The notes under the pieces were generated by a model, which worked only from the letters and a program-made list of their open reading frames with translations, did not search any database and was not told where the DNA came from. Both the position numbers and the translations under genes were made by a program. Positions 29,901 to 36,036 of a DNA stretch of 42,839 bases are shown here, in pieces (positions within the stretch are counted from its first letter, which is position 1; the number at the start of each line of letters is the position of its first letter). The DNA lies in the IMG/VR virus record IMGVR_UViG_3300012928_000010, positions 1 to 42,839 of that record; one strand, 5' to 3'. The stretch comes from a virus.

Positions 29901-29972
29901 GTTTCGCTTAATGATTCGGAAAGTTCGGTAGCACGTTTCTTTAAGGCAGAAAAGGTGGAGCTACCAAAATAA
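14964..29972 (+). CDS. 7: Giant gp7-like baseplate wedge protein (5002 residues)
   Basis: One uninterrupted 15-kb frame right after gp6. The N-terminus (LLPRYFRTTANRKFLSSTLD, residues 22-41, then GVIEKVDGFIGRRDAKAFKADDNYL in two parts and EYYAWEPHIDWDKF) matches the start of the very large gp7-position proteins of marine T4-like phages. T4 gp7 has 1032 residues. Embedded modules: a conserved block with RPHTHPWEILGYKLKPDWF (about 1203); four short aromatic modules with Y-x2-GD-x-V-x-Y patterns (about 1508, 1767, 2275, 2872), resembling CBM5/12; FG-GAP-like blades (2191, 2245, 2943, 3018, 3073, 3151); GxGY-type pairs (3592, 3953, 3994); and GDGST-type beta modules (4202, 4362, 4436, 4517, 4888). 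It probably forms wedge arms with adhesive appendages. Virion role likely; direct gp7 equivalence moderate. Confidence 0.75.
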   Translation: MAQDEKPIQTGKDEKREVASLLPRYFRTTANRKFLSSTLDQMMQPGVIEKVDGFIGRRDAKAFKADDNYLSDVSDDRENYQLEPVATITDDLGNNTLYRDYRDYVNSAKIRNADTSNHSLLNSQEYYAWEPHIDWDKFTNFREYYWLPTGPNSIPVYGTARDIESTFKVTKQNNVDNDAYAFSEENIVSNPTLTLYKGQSYTFDINATDMPFSIRTSINVDDDSNLYNEGVSQQKIENGKITWKIDLEAPDSLYYVNGNDIEASGLIIIKNIIDNTFLDVDLDIVGKKTYKMQNGYELSNGMKLEFFGDVSPSKYGEGTWYVEGVGDSIKLIAESDLSVSAGYLSDIKTQFDGQAFDALPFDDALSYTNQKDYIVINKGSKDRNQWSRYNLWTHKSVIETTSAINNTAVTIDQQFRATRPIIEFEAGLKLYNFGTEAKTAVDLVDTVTTDVFSDIEGQVGYFVDGTELVTGMRVLFTADPDSLVNGKIYTVTFINQNGTNQIALKETTDTTPLLNQTVLVKAGTNFRGTIFYYDGTSWKQGQNKTGINQAPVFDLYNDAGTPLSSLEGSTFAGNKIFSYKTGVGSNDTELGFPLSYRTIENSGDITFDFNLLNDTYQYDVLTDVLTVKTDTALLRKYTARTTFSSVSGWKKAPMLSEQPVVLQYVSGPRTNNFIIDCYLRSGDLNDLKVKIYVDNVRMYDTTDYTIFRQNGYAYIKFNTDLQLNQKVVIESTSATSKNHRGYYKFPINFEKNPMNENVVDFTFGEVLDHVSSIVDNVNDFTGSFPGVGNLRDLGPVSQFGLRFVQHSGPINLALFNLTSKDYNMIKAIEYSGREYIKQKREFLRIANELGFESDDKTHVDKILLELTKTRGTKDPFYFSDMIPFGGDTVQEYEIEDTSQTIFNLTRTVSFTNLNENAVLIYLNLEQLIKDKDYTLSTDGFVTITTNIKAGDKIKIVEYETTDGCWIPPTPTKLGLYPKYQPQIFLDDTYISTIPDSTGPYKIYGIDSTTTKGYKNKLGWFYPLFTDETSAQAFDKNNGGTGLAHTHKFDGHNRIFFMPNSSMSHATGDTIEYPEWEVAKPVLQGHDGSIWRCFGDFRDKLLLEYEKRIYNNLKISYDENVIDLADFIETDFRPTGFTRKNISKVIISEFNAWLETVGVPDYSTNKVFTRGNSFTYNYSYFGNPYNKPLPGFWRSIYKDIFNTDRPHTHPWEILGYKLKPDWFDDVYGPAPYTRNNNLLWQDLSKGIVREPNKKIVYRNKFKNSDILKYIPVDKNGDLLSPAEIGYAQGGVDSTYGIDFRFGDEGPVETAWRRSSHYPFALVKAWSLLQPAQYFGLAFDRSRIARNEADQLVRTDTSKRIELSTLQFPNSANDQNRVLTAGLVNYMQGYLSANETLRFNEYSNKLKRIENKLGCKIGGFTQKNKFRLILDSRTPTNEGNIFIPEENYNIVLTKSVPTNVYSYSGVIVEKLPRGFKVSGYDKDSPTFKTYPVLKKATDQVVNIGGISENFLTWSTGKVYEPGQVVDFKGTYYRVKIGHTSSDAFNTDNFQQMADLPTEGGANATFATNFDNEIFEVSYGTVFPEIQDVVDFMLGYQEYLQSSGFIFDTYNKTLQEIENWKLSCKEFMFWTTQNWGEGAVLTISPSARQIAFTNPFAVVDDIYDNFYDYSLLKADGKRLLADFATTERDTTNDFGMYVKNTQEGIYHLKIPTVQTEHAIIIDNQTVFNDKIYTRPQGYRQERIKVKGYKSDGWNGGLNVPGFIFSDATVYEWTAWQDYKIGDLVKYKQYFYVANRNIAGSSVFNDRAFVLLNGKPKSELLPNFDYKAKQFEDFYDLDSDNFDIEQQKLAQHLIGYQKRKYLENIIPDDVSQYKFFQGMIQDKGTKNVLTKLFDKLGSINKDSIEFFEEWAVRVGRYGATEGTDTFEVLLDESKYRLEPQTVELVDVVPPQDTSLVYKIDRNNVYVKSKNYDHKPLPTKYFNDDNIFVPSAGYVNPTDVYTSILNYSQLKDQDITTLQAGSYIWTALEKDQINWAVYKYMATDLKVQSVTGTQNDVFQLTLNNEPDFEIGDVIGIKDVNDETDGFYTVNKIQLNVLSLDSTDSISDSTADYTGEGFLTKYKKVRVSNLTEANENIKDGGITPFSLTGSSAAGQTIWVDDDDTGKWIVLKSKQVYELKPNILNTTAGLLDSTQKDFGSSVSVSQDNNTVAITAPKDLNGSVYVFTRPSDNTELGLLQQIDEQAFLYDSNGGFGTSVSITPDGKYLAIGSPNASNVKSKLKGDYVNTEAYASGDIVLYSDQLWRAKRNVTADAIQTFESHASNQQSISDDYNAETSQYPEIVFMMRGNYSMPTEATDHVLIRAEKEQWEGTKPGDKLTLKWNQFTTTSAGGVLPFNGDPILNANFFNGQHIIVGKVKMVVEIVSALATPDVGDEITTDTARAKVQYRFIDNDNRLILYLNDVNGQLETSGTILQNNITIGTYNAVNHIADNYHTGWWYINVGTSFNSTNLQETKPNLVVQNITLEGDTTNDPAFTNILDTKQSEDIVNNPTRASYYAVLSHQQGATEINLLDSRWVIRTELAHGNSLTVGDKFRTWINDIYVSGVRQDPSAIGLDYTYVNNTEHTIADIWNGWVDVRLTNFDLNGDPFLPNIGDIVTDTATGSTAEVAYIQRSFAIARFWLKNRNGTWSRGSDFSEPSNCTFIENDSTVRTVGPINNTHVENNLSGPLLVVDKGSNIEIPTGNSFIQDTEYWIYSSNTIQGISDSANPPGALNLDWTRVYNIPLNSSGYTAASDMDAQGTFAIYEKRGATYQLINYYTVPNARSGRRLGNKVEFRQIDADTYKLFVHAKGDGTEHNQGRIYFVEKNATEDWSLGIERKYKGFHRTSAVYFEGDLVRFGNEIYEANTNTIPGAFNLALWTRKTSGLDLLGYVPNDTNFSISESVLEQNKLEAFGENFDVSKSADVLIASSMYTSQYQIDSTDGTLLYAEGDAVDSSLASTKIVVYRKVADQYEYSQILEPFNQFEDYGRSIAISNDGKKIAVGAPFNSELVPNGGCVYIYVQNGTTFSYRQTIRPRDKQPNTRFGFKLDFDGNTLAITSRGGDLEKVTTFDQSSTQFDNASTEFKLIDNDSGLVSIYETINDTLLYAQDFAYNTDTQDFGNIMRVNDNHIYLGLPKQQVNLTNEIDRGLVAEYRKPQGMTNWTIARSPVDPVDTSKLKGVYLFDKTDNSLVTYLDYIDPLQGKISGIADQEIDFKVSYDPARYSVSTIDSVTAYPMDYTAEKWIGKIWWDIGSAKFINFHQGDVIESTQNFNKLFPGSVVDVYEWVETTLLPSEWDEQSGSEAGLTQGISGTTKYGDSAYSVRRRYDTATQTFTNYYYYWVRNKATLPSVDTRRTSAFDVAAAISDPASAGTRFVAPLGSNRFSLFNCEPFIKDKNVGISWNWWTIENQEQNTHNEYQIITDGLETSIPRADLEQKWYDSLVGFDKNDRPVPDINLPVRQKYGNLNEPRQSWFVNKTEARKQFVERINKTLKENLIVDDKDLTKLTRIDPLPTSAEGKFDTTSDSFAELNFVSVAKVKQASLTLEVENGNIINVIINDGGQGYINPPTYTISDTQGTGCELKFTLDANGAISDVEIVSAGQNYTNNVSILIRKFSVLVQNDETVGGKWAIFEWIGTEWQRTLTQAYDVNAYWKYIDWYATGFNQFTPISFQLSSSYELSGLGDNIGDVVKIDNVGTGGWLLLQKKDNQETDDYSINYNTIGRQNGTIEFLNSLYDVTNENIAYDGASFDKIFYDTEPVEEFRVLIDAIKNDIFIDELAGKWNELFFASIRYVFAEQPNVDWVFKTSFIKAKHNIGELKQKTNFQNDNLSSYENFVEEVKPYKTKIREYLSSYEKIDPSSTVMTDFDLPPVYNADAGKIIPQSVQVMENQIVSGTSEITKYPSKHWAENVGFELLELNIADAGSGYSIPPQIKISGGGGSGAEARAYIGTNGRVTTVEVTKSGSGYLSQPNVEIIGSLEEGGTTARLSPVLGKGKARGMHVRCKFDRVTGVYLFSKLNETQTFTSVINQQIFNLKWPVQLKSTRIKVTVDGLDSLRSEYTFENIKDTSKGYTRYYGRITFTLPLRTGQNVIIEYDKAPDLLQAQDRINLYYNPATGMYGNDLGQILEGIDYGGVEVSSYSFGSGTGWDSDEWFTTTYDTFDTTFDDEIFQMDGSTEIFNLSKPLENGVVYNVYLNGTRIDDPNFGTNAQTNANAVLQSIVGAGQTTVEITNDVQKFVANDVVVFRKTTSDGAFLPDPRSYDTILSGGDLQFFTAKGINPEEIIVDGDGFVTPTTSKGPEEQVPGQILDTVDIRVFHRQSKGGSLLSSNSYNADGVNVEFGFGIQPQNKDGLIVRVNEIIQNQKTYIVDYRLKKVKFRTPPSAGDFINILSVSGNGDNIVEFDEFIGDGCSVQYVTKARWSANLDYYATVNGKQVESVLIASDDSGAEDTKAVLFFGSPPPDQSVINFAIYSKIDSFSKLETQEFTGDGSTVNFTLAKTPYSAKPNSHNVIVKQGNKILNPGYNQQFNVEDGVREYFLEIWQRPIGSFDNSDVLVLLNGTELKIATEYNIRPANSSIILEPGIGTDGDKLEVYIRTDGDYAFGSIQVINNQNTWVDSGNVLQLNTAPAEGELLTVYTFNKHDFQDFERINFDVVARSTLSVGTDDHIQYNHLKAGLVKLRNPAIDAQFVWLTVNGILKTPSVDYKLTDDKKFVKYNGILNDNDVIEVIQFSATGATEPKFGFSQFKDILNRNIYKRLGDVAPIKLAQDLLVTDKEIVLDDASTISSPDKTSSVPGIIFINGERIEFLIRQGNTLRQIQRGTFGTGAPEVHFAGSDVYNQGIQQTAPYADQTITDTQIGDGSTSVFDLGFTPNSVNEFEVFVAGKRLRKTEIQVFDPTKDQDSPEADITAPAEFSVTGNTPAVTLLNTPASGVKVQIIRRQGTVWADPGVSLNDSESSVARFFKAEKVELPK

Positions 29973-29975
29973 ATA
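29968..29975 (+). promoter_or_regulatory. Late promoter box (AATAAATA) ahead of the tail-fibre block
   Basis: AATAAATA matches the late consensus at seven of eight positions and overlaps the stop codon of the giant gene (29970-29972). Predicted start is near 29981, leaving a short leader with AGGA (29983-29986) seven bases before the next ATG. Confidence 0.7.
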
Positions 29976-29993
29976 CAGTTGTAGGAAAACATT

Positions 29994-30605
29994 ATGATTG
30001 ACAAACTTAAAGAAGAAAACGGAGTTTTACTCCAAGGACACATTAAAATAACCAACCCGGAAACAGGTGAAATATTAGTGGATAAACGCAATGCTATCCA
30101 TTATGAAAACATGAGTATTTCACTAGCAGAAAGTTTAGCTAATGCTGGAGAAGGTTTTATATATCAAATGGCATTTGGAAACGGTGGTACTAGTATCGAT
30201 CCTACAGGTATTATTACGTATCTAACACCAAATTCAACTGGTACAAATGCAAGTTTATACAATCAAACATTTATTAAGGTAGTTGACGATAGAAGTGTGA
30301 ATAACACAGATCCTGCTCGTAATAAGATAGAATCAAGACATGTAAGCGGAACTAACTACACGGACATATTAGTAAGTTGTTTACTAGATTATGGTGAGCC
30401 TACAGGACAGGATGCCATTGATAATGCAACAAACGCAGACAGTTTGTATGTATTTGATGAATTAGGTTTAGTAAGTTATAGTCCTTCCGGACAGGGAAGA
30501 TTGTTAACTCACGTAATTTTTCACCCAGTACAAAAGAGTTTAAATCGTCTGGTACAGATAGATTACACTGTAAGAGTACAAAGTTTATCAGGATTTAATG
30601 AATAA
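29994..30605 (+). CDS. Baseplate-associated protein at the gp8 position
   Basis: A 203-residue protein with no signal peptide or membrane segment. The opening GHIKITNPETGEILVDKRNA and NAIHYENMSISLAESLA, then FIYQMAFGNGGTSIDPTGII, is a pattern I associate with small conserved virion proteins following gp7 in marine T4-like phages. By position it could be a wedge component such as gp8, but T4 gp8 is 334 residues and I see no decisive motif. It has its own late promoter, and its stop overlaps the first tail-fibre gene (TAATG), so it belongs to that transcription unit. Confidence 0.5.
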   Translation: MIDKLKEENGVLLQGHIKITNPETGEILVDKRNAIHYENMSISLAESLANAGEGFIYQMAFGNGGTSIDPTGIITYLTPNSTGTNASLYNQTFIKVVDDRSVNNTDPARNKIESRHVSGTNYTDILVSCLLDYGEPTGQDAIDNATNADSLYVFDELGLVSYSPSGQGRLLTHVIFHPVQKSLNRLVQIDYTVRVQSLSGFNE

Positions 30606-32686
30606 TGGCTTATACTATTAATTACTCAGACAGCAACAAAGGTACTATATCAATTGAAGATAGTACAATTAATCAAGCTACCAGCTTAGATATTCCAGGA
30701 CGTAATACAACAAGTTATGGATCAGTTATTGCAGAGAGCTTTTTACACTTATTAGAAAATTTTGCAAATAACGCGGCACCACGTAATCCTGTGCAAGGAC
30801 AATTATGGTATGATAGTTCAACTGGTGTAAACACATTGAAGTTATATGATGGTACTGGTTGGATTAATGCAAGTGGATTGAAAAAAGGAAATAATGCTCC
30901 TGATGTGAGTTCTGCTTTGACTGGAGACCTTTGGTCAGATACAGATAATAATCAGCTTTATATTTTTACTGGTTCTGGTTGGACACTGGTTGGCCCAGAA
31001 TACAGTGACGGTTTATTGACAGGATCTAAGCCTGTTGTAGTTACAGGTAAAGATGAAATAAACTATACCATACTACAAGTTGAAGTTGGGGGAAGTCCTG
31101 TTGCAATTTATTCAACAAAAACTTTTCAACCTAAATCAACTATTGTTGGATTTACAATTATTCAACCAGGACTTAACTTATCAAATGCTGACATAGGTGG
31201 TGCCGGTGTAGGAAAATTTTTAGGAACAAGTGAAAAAGCAGAAAATTTAGTTATAGGCGGAGTCAGTGTTTCAGCTACAAACTTTTTAAGAAGTGATGTT
31301 TCAAGTACATCAAATGAACAAATTGTTATTAGTAACAACAAAGGTTTGCAAGTAGGACAAGATGCTATTGTTACATTTGACGTACAAGGCACGTCTGGAG
31401 TAATTACAAACTTAACGTCAGGTGCACCTATAGATTTCAAAGTTAACAATTTAGGAACACAAGCAAACGTAATTAGAATTGACTCAACAGAAAAGGTAGG
31501 AATTAATACTTTATCACCTGCTGAAGCATTAGACGTAGCAGGATCAATACAAGCAAGCACAAATCTTATTATTCAAGGTACTACAGATAGTGCAAGTATT
31601 GGTACAGGTGCAGTTAAGATATCAGGTGGTGTAGGAATTGCCAAAAAACTTTATGTAGGTACGGATTTAAATGTTGCTGGGACAAGTACAACTGGATCCA
31701 TTTTACCAGCAAACACACAAACTTCGAACTTAGGATCAAGTGACAAGAGATGGTCGCAAGTACATGCAGTTGAATTTAGAGGTAATTTAGTAGGAAACAT
31801 TACAGGTACAGTTACAGGTGGCGCGGCAAACGCAAACAAATTAACTAGTGCATCGACTTTTGAACTGACAGGAGACGTAAGTTCAAATCAAATTACCTTT
31901 GATGGACAAACTGGTGGTACTACAAAAACTTTTAACACATCTATAAGCAACACTTTTATTGCTAACAAAACTTTAACTACGACTCCAAATAATGATGATG
32001 AAATTATTATTAACAGAATATCAGGTGATGAAACAGGCGTATTTAAAATTTCACAACAAGCATTAGTAAGCTCGGTACCTGTTATTCCAATTGGAACTAT
32101 TGTGCCTTTTGCGGGTGTAAGCACTCCTGCAGGTTGGTTACTTTGTGATGGAACGGAAGTAAGAATAGCAGATTATTTAACATTGTTTAATACAATACAA
32201 TATCAGTTTAAAGATCAAAGCCAGGTTACATCGGGACAATTTGGTTTACCTGATTTACGTGGTAGATTTCCTCTTGGTGCTGACAACTTGGGTGGCACAA
32301 GTGCAAATAGAGTATCAGATGTAAACGCTGACACAGTTGGATTAGCATCTGGTGTTGAAAGTAGAGCAATTGATGTTAGAAATTTACCAGAACACGAACA
32401 CGATTTAAGATCACCAAAAGGTGCTCAGTTTTATGTTATCTTAGATGATAGTGGCACTCCACAAGATGCTGACACTATTTCTTATGATGCTCCTACTGGT
32501 ACAGGTGCAGGACAAGCTAGAACATCATCAGGTGGTGTGCTTAACAGAAGAAATATTGCATACAATCAAAATACAGGTGTTGAAGAATACCAAACATTTG
32601 ATATTACAGAACTTGGAACACCATACAACGTAATGAATCCGTTCTTGACAGTTAAGTATATCATTTATACAGGAGTTGGGGGCTAA
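30605..32686 (+). CDS. Tail fibre/adhesin protein with C-terminal phage tail collar domain
   Basis: A 693-residue fibre protein, first of three paralogues. Residues 1-170 form the shared module (MAYTINYSDS, SYGSVIAESFLHLLENFANN, PVQGQLWYDSSTG, GDLWSDTDNNQLYIF). The middle has shaft-like repeats with the fibre motif KVGINTLSPAEALDVAGSI (about 297-315). Residues about 491-570 are a tail collar domain (IPIGTIVPFAG, PAGWLLCDGTEV, FGLPDLRGRFPLG), followed by NLPEHEHD, a His-containing loop seen in short tail-fibre heads such as T4 gp12. It is probably a receptor-binding fibre or a baseplate-attached gp10/gp12-like protein. Start and stop both use TAATG overlaps. Confidence 0.8.
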   Translation: MAYTINYSDSNKGTISIEDSTINQATSLDIPGRNTTSYGSVIAESFLHLLENFANNAAPRNPVQGQLWYDSSTGVNTLKLYDGTGWINASGLKKGNNAPDVSSALTGDLWSDTDNNQLYIFTGSGWTLVGPEYSDGLLTGSKPVVVTGKDEINYTILQVEVGGSPVAIYSTKTFQPKSTIVGFTIIQPGLNLSNADIGGAGVGKFLGTSEKAENLVIGGVSVSATNFLRSDVSSTSNEQIVISNNKGLQVGQDAIVTFDVQGTSGVITNLTSGAPIDFKVNNLGTQANVIRIDSTEKVGINTLSPAEALDVAGSIQASTNLIIQGTTDSASIGTGAVKISGGVGIAKKLYVGTDLNVAGTSTTGSILPANTQTSNLGSSDKRWSQVHAVEFRGNLVGNITGTVTGGAANANKLTSASTFELTGDVSSNQITFDGQTGGTTKTFNTSISNTFIANKTLTTTPNNDDEIIINRISGDETGVFKISQQALVSSVPVIPIGTIVPFAGVSTPAGWLLCDGTEVRIADYLTLFNTIQYQFKDQSQVTSGQFGLPDLRGRFPLGADNLGGTSANRVSDVNADTVGLASGVESRAIDVRNLPEHEHDLRSPKGAQFYVILDDSGTPQDADTISYDAPTGTGAGQARTSSGGVLNRRNIAYNQNTGVEEYQTFDITELGTPYNVMNPFLTVKYIIYTGVGG

Positions 32687-34521
32687 TGGCATATCAAATT
32701 AATAAAACAAGCGGCGCTTTACTTGTAAATCTAGCAGACGGACAAATTGATGTAGCATCAACGGATATTACATTAATAGGAAAAAACTATTCAGGTTTTG
32801 GTGAAGCAATAAACGAAAACTTTGTAAAAATGTTGGAAAACTTTGCGAATGCAAGTGCTCCGGCAAATCCTTTAGCTGGTCAAATTTGGTGGGACACAGC
32901 ATCATCTAGATTGAAAGTATATACAGGTACTGCTTGGACTACTGGTGGAGGACCATTAGTAGGTCCGGCTAGACCAACAATGGTGGCAGGCGATCTTTGG
33001 ATTAACAATGATCAAAATCAATTATACTTTTTTGATGGAACTGATTTAGAATTAGCAGGTCCAATTTATAATGCTTTTCAAGGACGTTCAGGGCCGCAGG
33101 TTGTTACAGTTCTAGATAACACTGGAACAAGTAGAACTATTGTAAAATATTGGGTTGGAGGTACTCTAGTAGGATTATGGAGTAAGATTGCTTTCAGTCC
33201 GCAGAACATTGACACAATACCAGGCTTCACAGGAGATGTTGTAAAAGGATTTAATGTTGTAGATAGCGATTTTCTATTTGCAGGCACAGCAACAAGAACA
33301 CAATCGCTTATTGATGCACAAGGAAATGTAAGAACAGCAGGACAGTTCCTTGCTAGTGATTCAGATGATTCAACGAGTGGTGCATTAACTGTAAGAAACA
33401 ATAATGGAATGACAGTTGGATTGACTGATAACCATGTTGTCAAAGTCACTAATTTGGGTGTTGTTGCAGAGAATAACGTTAGTGGTGAAGATTATACGCT
33501 GAGAATGACTACTAGCACAGGCAAAGCAGATGCAGTTACAATTAAATCTGCATTAGGTAGAGTTGGAATCTTCAATACTAGTCCAACAGCTACACTAGAT
33601 GTTGGTGGCGATGTCAATATAACAGGTAATTTAAAGGTAAATGGTACGCAAACTATTATTGATGTTGACACTTTGCGTGTAAGAGATAAACAAATTCAAC
33701 TAGCAAGAGGTGACGATAGTACTTTATTAACAGATGCACAAGCAGATGAGTCAGGAATCACAGTAGAAGGTTTAAATGGAAACAAAGAATGGCTTTGGAG
33801 AAATGCAAATAATGCTTGGACAACAAATGTAAGTATAAATTTAACTGGTTCAGCAAAGCTAAAATACAACGGAATTGACTTAATTGATGGAACAAGTGCT
33901 CCTGGACTTACTAGTATTGGTAATTTGACACAGGCAAACATAGGAAACATCAGTTTTACTGGCGGAATAGGTATTAGCACAGGAGTTACAGACGCAAGTG
34001 GCAACGGCTTAAACTTAACATTAGCTGGAGACATGAACTATGTTAATCAAGTGAAAATTAGAAATGTAGCAGATCCTATTGCAGATCAAGATGTTGCAAC
34101 TAAAGCATACGTTGATAGCAGTATTGATTTAGAAGTTATTCCTTTGACGCTAGATATAACAGGTTTAGGTACAGGTTCTACGCTACACTCAAATATCGCT
34201 ACAATTATTAATGATATTGCTCCGAGTGCAACAAAAATAAACGGTACAGAAGCTAGAGTACACTGTACATCCACTGTAGGAGCCCAAGCAACACTATCTG
34301 CGGCGAATTTGAACACTAGTTTCAACAAAAGTTTAGAAGTAGTACAAAAATTAGACGGAAATGGTGCAGATGATGGGTCAGCATCTGTTATAGGAGATGC
34401 AACATTTAACGATGTTACTGGTGCAATTACATCAACAGTAGCAAGAACATTAAAATTATTTAGAGTAAACAACGGTTCCTGGGAGTATGTGCAAGACTTA
34501 ACTCCGGGCAATTTAGTATAA
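32686..34521 (+). CDS. Tail fibre-like virion protein, second paralogue
   Basis: A 611-residue paralogue of the preceding gene. The N-terminal module repeats SGFGEAINENFVKMLENFAN, NPLAGQIWWDT, GDLWINNDQNQLYFFDG. The shaft carries GRVGIFNTSPTATLDVGGD (about 288-306) and IIDVDTLRVRDKQIQLARGD. The collar domain of the first paralogue is absent. Instead the C-terminus has a different domain (from about residue 480, EVIPLTLDITGLGTGS) ending with WEYVQDLTPGNLV. Shared roots and different tips suggest the N-terminus docks to a common baseplate site and the C-terminus varies in binding. Translationally coupled to the first copy. Confidence 0.75.
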   Translation: MAYQINKTSGALLVNLADGQIDVASTDITLIGKNYSGFGEAINENFVKMLENFANASAPANPLAGQIWWDTASSRLKVYTGTAWTTGGGPLVGPARPTMVAGDLWINNDQNQLYFFDGTDLELAGPIYNAFQGRSGPQVVTVLDNTGTSRTIVKYWVGGTLVGLWSKIAFSPQNIDTIPGFTGDVVKGFNVVDSDFLFAGTATRTQSLIDAQGNVRTAGQFLASDSDDSTSGALTVRNNNGMTVGLTDNHVVKVTNLGVVAENNVSGEDYTLRMTTSTGKADAVTIKSALGRVGIFNTSPTATLDVGGDVNITGNLKVNGTQTIIDVDTLRVRDKQIQLARGDDSTLLTDAQADESGITVEGLNGNKEWLWRNANNAWTTNVSINLTGSAKLKYNGIDLIDGTSAPGLTSIGNLTQANIGNISFTGGIGISTGVTDASGNGLNLTLAGDMNYVNQVKIRNVADPIADQDVATKAYVDSSIDLEVIPLTLDITGLGTGSTLHSNIATIINDIAPSATKINGTEARVHCTSTVGAQATLSAANLNTSFNKSLEVVQKLDGNGADDGSASVIGDATFNDVTGAITSTVARTLKLFRVNNGSWEYVQDLTPGNLV

Positions 34522-34524
34522 ATA
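34517..34524 (+). promoter_or_regulatory. Late promoter, exact TATAAATA, ahead of the third paralogue
   Basis: An exact match to the T4 late box, overlapping the stop codon of the second paralogue (34519-34521). Predicted start is near 34530. The leader holds AGGGG (34541-34545) seven bases before the ATG at 34553. Confidence 0.8.
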
Positions 34525-34552
34525 CATGTAACACATGATTAGGGGTTAATAA

Positions 34553-36022
34553 ATGGCGTACATAATAAATTTAACAAATGGCACACAGTTAACTTCGGTT
34601 GAAGATGGAACTATCGACCAAAGCACAACGCTTAAATTAGTTGGTAAAAACTATGCTGGTTATGGTGAAATACAAAACGAAAACTTCGTCCATTTGCTTG
34701 AGAATTTTTCAAGTGCAAACCAACCTGCAAGTCCTTTGTCAGGACAGATTTGGTTTGATAGTGCAGTAAAAAAACTAAAATTTTACGACGGAACAAAATT
34801 TAGAACAACAGGCGGAGCGGAAGTATCCACTACACAACCAGTTGGACTTACAACTGGAGATTTTTGGTGGGATACCAATAACAATCAGTTATATGCACAA
34901 AACGCAAATGGTGGATTTGTCCTAATCGGTCCACAGTCCATAGGTGAAACAGTTTCTGCAATGGTTACAAGTATTGTACGCGACAATAACCAGGTAAACA
35001 GAACTATAATCAAAGGTACAGTTGATGATGGTGTTGTATTCATTATAAGTAATGCAGAATTTACAATTGATGCTACAGATCCAAGTAATGTTATTACAGG
35101 ATTTGATGTTGTAAGACAAGGTTTAACACTAAGAAACACAACAGCGGCTACAAATGGTGTAACAGCAACAGCTCACAGATTCCATGGTACTGCTACAAAC
35201 GCAGAAAGATTAAATGGTTTGCCTGCAAGTGATTATGCATTGGCAGGAAGTGCAAACTTTACAAGTATCACAAGATTTGCTGACGCAGGTTTTACAGTTG
35301 GTGCGGCAAATGACCTTGCTGTGTTTATTACCAACGGTGATGAAGGTGTAATAGAAAATACTGTTGGAACAAAAATTAGATTAAAGGTAAGATCAAGTGG
35401 AGGAGTTGCAACTGAACCATTCCATATTCAAAGTGTAGGATTAATTCCAACAACTACTAACACATTTGATATTGGTGATGTAAACTTCAAGTTCAGAAAT
35501 ATGTATGCTACTGCATTTAATGGATTAGCAACTAACGCAATTAACTTACAAGTTGGTTCTAACTATAGAACAGGTGACGTAAGTGCAACAAATAATACTG
35601 TAGCAGTAAGAGATTCAAGTGGTAATTTAGCGGCAAACGTTTTCAATGGTATATCTACACAAGCAAGATACGCTGACTTGGCAGAAAAATATACAACTGA
35701 TAAAAATTACCCTGTAGGAACACTAATGATGATAGGTGGAGAAGCTGAAGCAACTGCATGTGAAGATGAACATGGTATTTGTATTGGAGTAATCAGTACA
35801 AAACCTGCTTACTTAATGAATTCAGAAGCCGAAGGACAAGCCGTAGCGTTAGTCGGAAGAGTGCCAGTGCGTATAACAGGTCCGGTAAATAAAGGGGAGC
35901 CTGTACACGTTGCTAAAAACGGTACAGCAAGTGTTGATGGAAGCGGAGACATGATTGGTATTGCCTTAGAAAGCAATGACAGGCACGAAGAGACATTAGT
36001 TGAATGTATTTTGAAGTTATAA
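34553..36022 (+). CDS. Tail fibre-like virion protein, third paralogue, with DLAEKY-type C-terminal domain
   Basis: A 489-residue paralogue with the shared start (MAYIINLTNGTQL, GYGEIQNENFVHLLENFSS, SPLSGQIWFDS, GDFWWDTNNNQLYAQ). The shaft includes NTFDIGDVNFKFRNMYATAF. The C-terminal domain (about 372-489) begins YADLAEKYTTDKNYPVGTLM and contains GVISTKPAYLMN, VALVGRVPVRITGPV and IGIALES. This pattern is common at the ends of phage tail and fibre proteins; I recognise it but cannot assign an activity. The gene has its own exact late promoter, so its dose can differ from the two coupled paralogues. Confidence 0.75.
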   Translation: MAYIINLTNGTQLTSVEDGTIDQSTTLKLVGKNYAGYGEIQNENFVHLLENFSSANQPASPLSGQIWFDSAVKKLKFYDGTKFRTTGGAEVSTTQPVGLTTGDFWWDTNNNQLYAQNANGGFVLIGPQSIGETVSAMVTSIVRDNNQVNRTIIKGTVDDGVVFIISNAEFTIDATDPSNVITGFDVVRQGLTLRNTTAATNGVTATAHRFHGTATNAERLNGLPASDYALAGSANFTSITRFADAGFTVGAANDLAVFITNGDEGVIENTVGTKIRLKVRSSGGVATEPFHIQSVGLIPTTTNTFDIGDVNFKFRNMYATAFNGLATNAINLQVGSNYRTGDVSATNNTVAVRDSSGNLAANVFNGISTQARYADLAEKYTTDKNYPVGTLMMIGGEAEATACEDEHGICIGVISTKPAYLMNSEAEGQAVALVGRVPVRITGPVNKGEPVHVAKNGTASVDGSGDMIGIALESNDRHEETLVECILKL

Positions 36023-36036
36023 AATAAGGAAGTAAG

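Noticed and set aside
34523-34530. Palindrome TACATGTA as an operator
   Set aside because: It is a single 8-base palindrome in AT-rich sequence, partly formed by the late box. No second copy was noticed at other promoters.
36018-36026. TATAAAATA after the third fibre paralogue as a late promoter
   Set aside because: It has one extra A, breaking the eight-base late consensus, and overlaps coding sequence; it is probably incidental.
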